Positions 58,681-64,000 of a stretch of 64,000 bases of DNA are shown piece by piece (the stretch's first letter is position 1; each line of letters begins with the position of its first letter). Below the pieces are notes generated by a model that had not been told where the DNA came from, ran no database searches, and saw nothing but the letters and a program-made list of their open reading frames with translations. The stretch spans positions 65,605,127 to 65,669,126 of the forward strand of contig OY997647.1 of NCBI GenBank assembly GCA_963921795.1, written 5' to 3'. This DNA is from Nannobrachium achirus (Eukaryota; Chordata; Actinopteri; Myctophiformes; Myctophidae). The translations under genes and the position numbers were made by a program.

Positions 58681-58822
58681 AAATGGTTTCCAGTGGAAAT
58701 AAGCTTAGTCTTTTCATGGATCTCCTTTTAGTAGACCTTGTACCAGTGAACTGTACCGTCATGAAACTGTACCTTTTCCTATGCAAACTTCTAATAAAGT
58801 CTTCAATCAATCAATCAATCAA
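58681..58822 (+). mobile_element. retroposon 3' tail with (TCAA)n, copy 3
   Basis: Matches 40078-40234 and 51451-51606 from AATGGTTTCC to (TCAA)5; inserted within the nested hAT. Confidence 0.72.
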
Positions 58823-59133
58823 AAGATGAACGATATTGTCGAACGCGGTCATTCTGACGCCCGTGAACGACGTTCGTCGGCGTTCGTCGGCCGTTCATGC
58901 GGCGGTCCGCGCCTCCGCGGTCATCTGTCCTCTGCTCCTCTCGTCTCTCTTTTCATTCACATGCTCCAATAGTAGGCACTGCACGCAGCAGCACGCAGCA
59001 GTGCCTACTGCATCTCGTGAACGTTCCTCCGTTGATATGCGGTGCTGTCTGCACTCTGTTGCTGCACTGTGAATCTCCTCCTCGTCTCGCAAGCCTGACT
59101 GACTATACTTTGTCCTATGTGTGTTGCACGGCG

Positions 59134-59205
59134 AAAATAGCTGATCTGCAAGCTCACAACGCGTCGCATCCACGAGACAACGTGAGCTTGTAGATCAGCT
59201 ATTTT
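59134..59205. repeat. short palindrome family, copy
   Basis: AAAATAGCTGATCTGCAAGC...GCTTGTAGATCAGCTATTTT; T/A paired marker. The inner right arm is partly changed (GAGACAACGTGAG). Confidence 0.85.
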
Positions 59206-60133
59206 AACCAACGCGGAAACATGCTGTGCACGGTTTAGAAACGTCTGCCTTCTAGTGGGGTTCCTTGTACATGTAATTTTTTGTTTTTTTTTCTAGTGGG
59301 GTTCCTTGTACATGTAATTTTTTGTTTTCATTTCAAATGTGTGTTAAAGTTTCTTTCACTTCCAATTTGTAGATTATGGTTTATAGAACAATTTTGGTTA
59401 GAGTGTCAAGACAGTAGATTGAAGAAAAATATATTTTTTGCCCTATTTCCAAAATGACCAAAATCGGAATTGTGTTTTTTAAACAATGTCTTAGTTTTCC
59501 CACAACTGCTGTGTAATATATATATTTTTTTATTGCTATATCAAGTCAATACTGTGTGGGGAATCAATTGGAGTCAAATATTTGTTTTGAATATTATGAT
59601 ATTTCACACAATGAGACAATAACATGGTTATTACATTCAGCCCTTCACAATAAGGGTGCAGGAAGACTGGGAACTAGGCAGTGGGCACATAAATATTGTG
59701 GGCACCTCAATGTTAAGTTGGATGAAATTATTGCTGTGTGTGGTTCTATATGGGCTGAGTCAATAATTTTGACAAATAATAGCATGCAGCAACGTCTAAA
59801 CATTTATATATATATAGACCTTTATATATATATTTTTTTTTCCTTTTTTTTTTTTTTTTTTGAATAGCCAAAAGTATAAAAAAAATATGGTTAAAAAAAG
59901 AACTAAAAAAGAACTATGTAGTTCATTTTGGGGAACCATGAACTTTAGTTCATAATGGGGAATTATGAACTAAAAATGAACTAGTTCATTTTAGAAGTTC
60001 TGAACTTGAACTTGAACTAGTTCGTTTTTAAAGTGAACTTTCCCAACACTGACTATAAAGCAGGTCATGTTTGGAATTATAACAGCTGAAATCAATAATA
60101 TATCAGTATTCCGGTATTAACCTGTGGGCCGCA

Positions 60134-61185
60134 TTAAAGGGCCTACACCATGCTTTTAAAACTATATTTTTTGTATAAATATATGCTCAAAATTGAGTCT
60201 TAGACAGGTTTTAACCCTCAACAAACACTCTGACCATTCTTTTTGTTTGTTCTAGCACTACTATAATGAGGCTCTCCAGCTGCAATACCAAAACGGCCTC
60301 TGTTTGCTCAGGGGCGCATCTAGTGGGGTTTTTCCACCCCTCCCCCCTCCCCTCCTCTTCACTCCTCCCCGGACCCCACGTTGACAACAAATAATGTTAA
60401 TATTGGGCCAATACAAAAATAGGATAATGTTGCAGCTCTGATTATAGCCTACTGTAGGCCTATGTTGTATGTTATAGGCCTACTGTCAAATGACACAGGG
60501 CGACCGTTGCTAGACCAGACATTACTGAAAGTTAATCTACATTAGACAATCAACCCCACCTGCATTGTATTTATATATAAAAAAAAAAAAGTAAAAAAAA
60601 AAAAAAGTTTTGGAAAAAAATATTTGAGAAAAAAAAAAAGTTTTTTGAAAAAAAAAGAAGTTTTTGAAAAAAAAAGTTTTTTGAAAAAAAAGTTTTTTGA
60701 ATAAAAAGTTTTTTGAAAAAAAAAAGTTGAAAAAAAAAGTTTTTGAAAAAAAAAATGTTTTTGAAAAAAAAGAACATTTTGAAAAAAAAAAAGTTTTTTG
60801 AAAAAAAAAGTTTTTGAAGAAAAGTTTTTTGAAAAAAAGTTTTGAAAAAAAAAGTTTTTGAAAAAAAGTTTTTGAAAAAAAAAGTTTTTTGAAAAAAAAG
60901 TTGAAAAAAAAAGTTCTTGAAAAAAAAGTTTTTTGAAAAAAAAAGTTTTTTGAAAAAAATTTGACTCTGAAAAAAAAACGGGAATCCGTGTGACGTCACA
61001 CAGATCAACTCTCAGAACAGCACTGTTCTGAGAACCCGGGAAAGCTTTTCATCTCTGTCTTTCCAAAACCAGCGAAAGACACAATGTACAGAAATAGGAC
61101 TTTGTGAGGATAGAAGGTGCCAGTGGGACCCCAAAAAAAGGTTTTAAAATAGAAAAAGTGAAAATTCATGGTGTAGGTCCTTTAA
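60134..61185. mobile_element. TTAA-flanked element with A/T array
   Basis: TTAA at 60134-60137 and 61182-61185; inverted ends AGGGCCTACACCATG / CATGGTGTAGGTCCT, related to 15748 and 1449. Positions 60575-60965 hold about 22 units of AAAAAAAAGTTTTTTG type, which read as Phe/Lys/Asn in reverse and are not a gene. Confidence 0.82.
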
Positions 61186-61936
61186 AAATAAATGAAAAAA
61201 GTTAGCGAAAAAACACGGCCTGCTCACGTATTAAGAGGGTAATGAGTCACCAGAAAAAAAGAATGTGTGTTTTTAATGAATCTATCATGGTTAAAATGGA
61301 GTTTGAAGTTACAATGGGTGTGTATGGGGAGAGAGGCCCTACCACTGCTCCCTGTTGAAAGTGGAATATCCCTTTAAGTATATCATTTTGATGCCAATAT
61401 ACCTTTGTTTGCTTTTTACTCTTATTTTTTACTTTATTTTGAAATGCATACAGACTAGTTTTAGTCATATTTTAGTCATCTGAAATGCCTTAGTCTTGGT
61501 CTATTTTTAGTCGACTAAATATCATACGATCTTAGCGGACTAAATATAATATTTTAGTAGACTAAATCTGCAGTTGTTTTTGTTGACAAAAACATATGTT
61601 GGCGGTGCCTTGATGGTGTAATCAACACTGATGCAGTACAGTACCACGTACTGTACTGTACTGTACTGTACTGTACTGTACTGTACTGTACTGTACTGTA
61701 CTGTAATCTACTGTACTGTACTGTACTGTACTGTACTGTACTGTACTGTATGTGTCTGTGACGATGTATTATTCAGCTTGCAGGGCTGATATTCCTAGAA
61801 TGTGGGTCAGTCATACAGGCTCAGCCCACTACCCTTATTCTGCTGTTGTTGCAGACAGCCAGCAGCACTGCCTGTACGCCCCTCCCTCCATATCCATAAC
61901 TCTGTTACACAACGCCTTTCAAAACATACCTTAGAC
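61186..61936. other. intergenic, no gene seen; (TACTG)n tract
   Basis: A pentanucleotide tract GTACT repeats from 61648 to 61749 with one ATCTA interruption. Scattered TTTTAGTC words (61460-61560) suggest a decayed element. Confidence 0.75.
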
Positions 61937-62494
61937 CAGGGGCACACCATGAATATTTTATTATTCCGAGGCACCCCTAAATTATAATTTTCACTCCCGG
62001 CACCTTATATCTATAGCATATCGTCGTTATCGGGTGGAAACTTTGTATGTCCAAAACCGTTCGTTTTGTATTTATCATCTATAAAATGTACTAAAATAGT
62101 GAAAACAGCAGATCTACAAGCACACAACGCCTCGAAACGCGAGGTGTTGTGTGCTTGTAGATCGGCTGTTTTCACTAGTTTTGTGCGACAGTCTTGTATG
62201 ATGAAGCAGGGCTTTGCTTTACCAAAAGACGTACACATTTGAAACTTGGAGATACGAGGTTTCTTTCCGACAGAGACGATATTTTAGTGATTATGTTGCG
62301 ATGAAAACGTTGAGATAATAGCCATTTTGGTTAGAAATTACTGAAAATAACTTTGTACTTCAAGTTTAAAATCATACTAAATATTTTTTCAAGCGTCCAA
62401 ATAAATTCCAAATATTATCAAATTATTTCACGGCACCCCTGGACTGCAGTCACGGCCCCCCAGGGTGCCCCGTCACCCACTTTGAAAACCCCTG
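61937..62494. mobile_element. hAT-like element, near-perfect 8-bp TSD
   Basis: Ends CAGGGGCACACCATG and TTTGAAAACCCCTG; flanks CCTTAGAC (61929-61936) and CCTTAGAG (62495-62502). Interior repeats GGCACCCCT words. It carries the palindrome 62098-62176. A fragment of a relative is near 23780. Confidence 0.85.
62098..62176 (+). repeat. short palindrome family, CACAC variant
   Basis: AGTGAAAACAGCAGATC / GATCGGCTGTTTTCACT; inner GCACACAACGCCTCG / CGAGGTGTTGTGTGC. Relative to other copies T-to-A, G-to-C and T-to-C changes occur in both arms. Confidence 0.92.
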
Positions 62495-62502
62495 CCTTAG
62501 AG

Positions 62503-62789
62503 AGTGGAAAAGGTGTATGTTTTCTTTTGTTACATTTTTTTTTCATTTTTTTTGTATAAGAACACGTTTTGGAAGCTTTACATCCTGATCGTGATCATTT
62601 TAACAGGAATCTCCCTGTCTCTCCAGATCTTTAAAAAGCATAAAATACATGTCCAGGTGGGTCACCAATTTCATCCAATCAAGAGAGAGGACCCATCTTA
62701 TCAGCTTACATACATTCTGTTCCAAAACAAAGTTTGTTTTGTTTCATAACTTCATAAAGTGTAGACTATTATTTTACTGCCCAGAAAGG
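62503..62789. other. no gene seen
   Basis: AT-rich; a plus-strand open frame at 62504-62749 shows a hydrophobic stretch but no recognised family. Confidence 0.4.
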
Positions 62790-62946
62790 GTAAGTTGCAC
62801 AGAGCGCCGGCATTTTCGTCCATAAGCGTCCACTCTTATTTTGAAGGACCGGAAGGAGATTGCGCTGACTTTTCCTCATTTTACTTTCTTCAAGTTTCAA
62901 CCGGAAGGGCAGAGTGTAAACAAAGATGGAAGATGGATGTTATCAT
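62790..62946 (+). promoter_or_regulatory. candidate promoter and first coding exon
   Basis: Two ETS-type ACCGGAAG sites (62848-62855, 62900-62907) precede AACAAAGATGG at 62926, a good Kozak context. The frame MEDGCYH ends at CAT|GTGAGT, a consensus donor in phase 0 at 62947. The rest of the gene would lie beyond the window or in unrecognised exons. Based on signals only. Confidence 0.35.
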
Positions 62947-63027
62947 GTGAGTGCTATTTTAGCAAGTAAACCTGCCAGCCTTGGCATCAAAATACTTTTT
63001 TTTTTTTTCGAGTAAATGAAGTGCAAA

Positions 63028-63233
63028 TTAAGTGGGGGTGCCCGCTGGCCTAGTGGTCAAGGCGCATACCACATACTAGGCTATGATGCCTGCTGGCGTC
63101 GCCGGTTCGATTCCCGATCCGGACGACCTTTGCCACATGTCATTCCCCATCTCTCTCCCCATTTCCTGTCAGTTTACTGTCCTATCAAATAAAGGCATAA
63201 AAAGCCCAAAAACAAATCTTTAAAAAAAAAAGA
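63028..63233 (+). mobile_element. tRNA-derived SINE, young insertion
   Basis: Box A-like TGGCCTAGTGGTCAAGG (about 63046-63062) and box B GGTTCGATTCC (63103-63113) 40 bp apart, then body words CCCCATTTCCTGTCAGT and an A-rich tail. Perfect 14-bp target duplication AAATGAAGTGCAAA at 63014-63027 and 63234-63247. The extended spacing and tail show a SINE, not a tRNA gene. Confidence 0.92.
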
Positions 63234-63247
63234 AAATGAAGTGCAAA

Positions 63248-63661
63248 GATGTCAAGATCCATTGTTTTCTGTGGAACTGCAGCACTTTGCTTGCACGTGG
63301 ACGTGCACGTGCGATATAAACAAATCGCGGAGTTCACCATGCAGTGCCACAGGGAGGCCCGTCCCAGCTTTACTGTATATAGAGTATATTTCGCGAGTAT
63401 ACGCGCGATCAGCACTAGATGAGATGAAATTCTACTGAACAGACCAGGGACGTGCTGGGCCCCTGATTCAGCCCGGGGAAAAAGAGTTGGAGAGGCCCTC
63501 ATTGCAGCGTTATGGAGAGAGATCTCTCTCTATAGCACTGCTGCTGCTACTCAAAGATTTGCCATTTCAGATCATGACAAGTGACAAGCCAGTGGGCCAA
63601 TTACAGGAGTTAGGCCTATATTTCGCTGTTGTCGTATTCATCATTTAAAAAAAATATTTAA
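63248..63661. other. no gene seen
   Basis: Mixed sequence with hAT-like words (GGCCCCTGATTCAGCCCGGGG near 63459). No recognised coding. Confidence 0.45.
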
Positions 63662-63766
63662 ACTAGTGAAAACAGCCATTCTACAATGGCTGTTTTCACT
63701 AGTAGCCATTCTACAACGCCTCGCGGTGCGAGGCGTTGTGTGCTTGTAGATCTGCTGTTTTCACTA
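63662..63766 (-). repeat. short palindrome family, double hairpin
   Basis: 63662-63702 is a perfect palindrome by itself (ACTAGTGAAAACAGCCATT, CTAC, then its complement). It is followed by AGCCATTCTACAACGCCTCG / CGAGGCGTTGTGTGCTTGTAGATC and TGCTGTTTTCACTA, which also pairs with the first arm. So one arm of a family member has itself been turned into a hairpin. Confidence 0.92.
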
Positions 63767-64000
63767 CTGTTGTGCAAACAGTTAAATTTTTACTTTTGTG
63801 CAAACAGTTAAATGTTTTCCTAATGGCCCGGCCTGGACCGGCCCAGAATGAACCGGCCGTTCAGGAGTTGTCCTGCTTTTCCCAATGGCCAGCACGTCTC
63901 TGGAACAGACAGATGAACGGAGGATGTTCTGTCTGGCTCGGTTCTCAACTGGTTAAAATCTTACGTCCCTCGGGGACCACTTGAGTCTCCATCGACAAAA
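63767..64000. other. no gene seen
   Basis: A direct repeat TTTTGTGCAAACAGTTAAAT (63770/63795). Nothing else recognised before the window end. Confidence 0.45.

Larger units (their letters stand above)
58579..60051. mobile_element. nested non-autonomous hAT, perfect 8-bp TSD
   Basis: Ends CAGTGTTGTACCCGAACG and TTTCCCAACACTG with perfect target duplication ACTATAAA (58571-58578, 60052-60059). Subterminal zones are dense in GAACG/CGTTC and GAACT/AGTTC motifs. The interior contains a (TCAA)n retroposon tail (58681-58822) and a palindrome (59134-59205). No transposase. Confidence 0.92.
57647..60134 (+). mobile_element. hAT-like element, copy C, interrupted
   Basis: Starts CAGGGCTGGGCAACTTTGATGG; the interior matches copy B on both sides of the nested element 58579-60051 (TTAAGCTACTAATATAGACTGA | GCAGGTCATGTTTGGAATTA). 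It contains 30 bp of the GGCCACTATATTTCC motif once. A GC-rich insert (57950-58550) is not coding in any recognised way. The right end is cut by the TTAA element at 60134. Confidence 0.7.

Noticed and set aside
60571..61008. 145-residue Phe/Lys-rich open frame
   Set aside because: A/T array inside a TTAA element.
63043..63115. tRNA gene
   Set aside because: Boxes A and B are present, but the arms do not fold into a cloverleaf by eye, and a SINE body, A-rich tail and target duplication follow.

Overview
The window is vertebrate nuclear DNA, almost certainly from a ray-finned (teleost) fish. The evidence is split coding exons with GT/AG borders, tRNA-derived SINEs of the type common in fish, L2-like LINE tails, many non-autonomous hAT-like and TTAA-flanked elements, and very long (CA)n, (AT)n and minisatellite tracts. 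There are no operons, bacterial promoters or CRISPR arrays. The species cannot be fixed from the sequence.

Three protein-coding loci are well supported. (1) Plus strand, about 8086-10634: a long coiled coil, then a CARD-like domain, a second coiled coil and a C-terminal membrane anchor. It lies just downstream of a 2.35-kb inverted repeat (5429-7781). (2) Minus strand, 56407 down to 23401: a C2H2 zinc-finger gene of nine fingers. Its six visible exons (56228-56407, 54982-55235, 53310-53411, 50587-50697, 49357-49536, 23401-23622) restore perfect finger spacing across four splice junctions, including one across a 25.7-kb intron. (3) Minus strand, nested in that intron: a DUF4806-type gene (31191-31393, 31931-32090, 32950-33176, probably more exons up to 38.6 kb) with one apparent 1-nt frameshift.

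The rest is repeat-built. 0-5 kb: Helitron-like and LINE remnants and a 43-bp minisatellite. 10.6-20.6 kb: a decayed LINE filled with tandem arrays and SINEs. 24.6-26.1 kb: a 237-bp satellite. 28.7-29.5, 42.1-42.4 and 43.3-48.1 kb: a 62-bp satellite with 175/237-bp higher-order units. 50-54 kb: minisatellites that touch zinc-finger exon borders. 56-64 kb: nested hAT and TTAA elements, large palindromes and a young SINE.

The most unusual signal is a dispersed family of about 25 short palindromes (55-90 bp, core AGATCTACAAGCTCACAACG) spread over the window. The arms covary between copies, most full copies carry the same A/C stem mismatch that gives them an orientation, complementarity often extends into copy-specific flanks, and copies sit inside several unrelated transposon types. 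I do not recognise this family.
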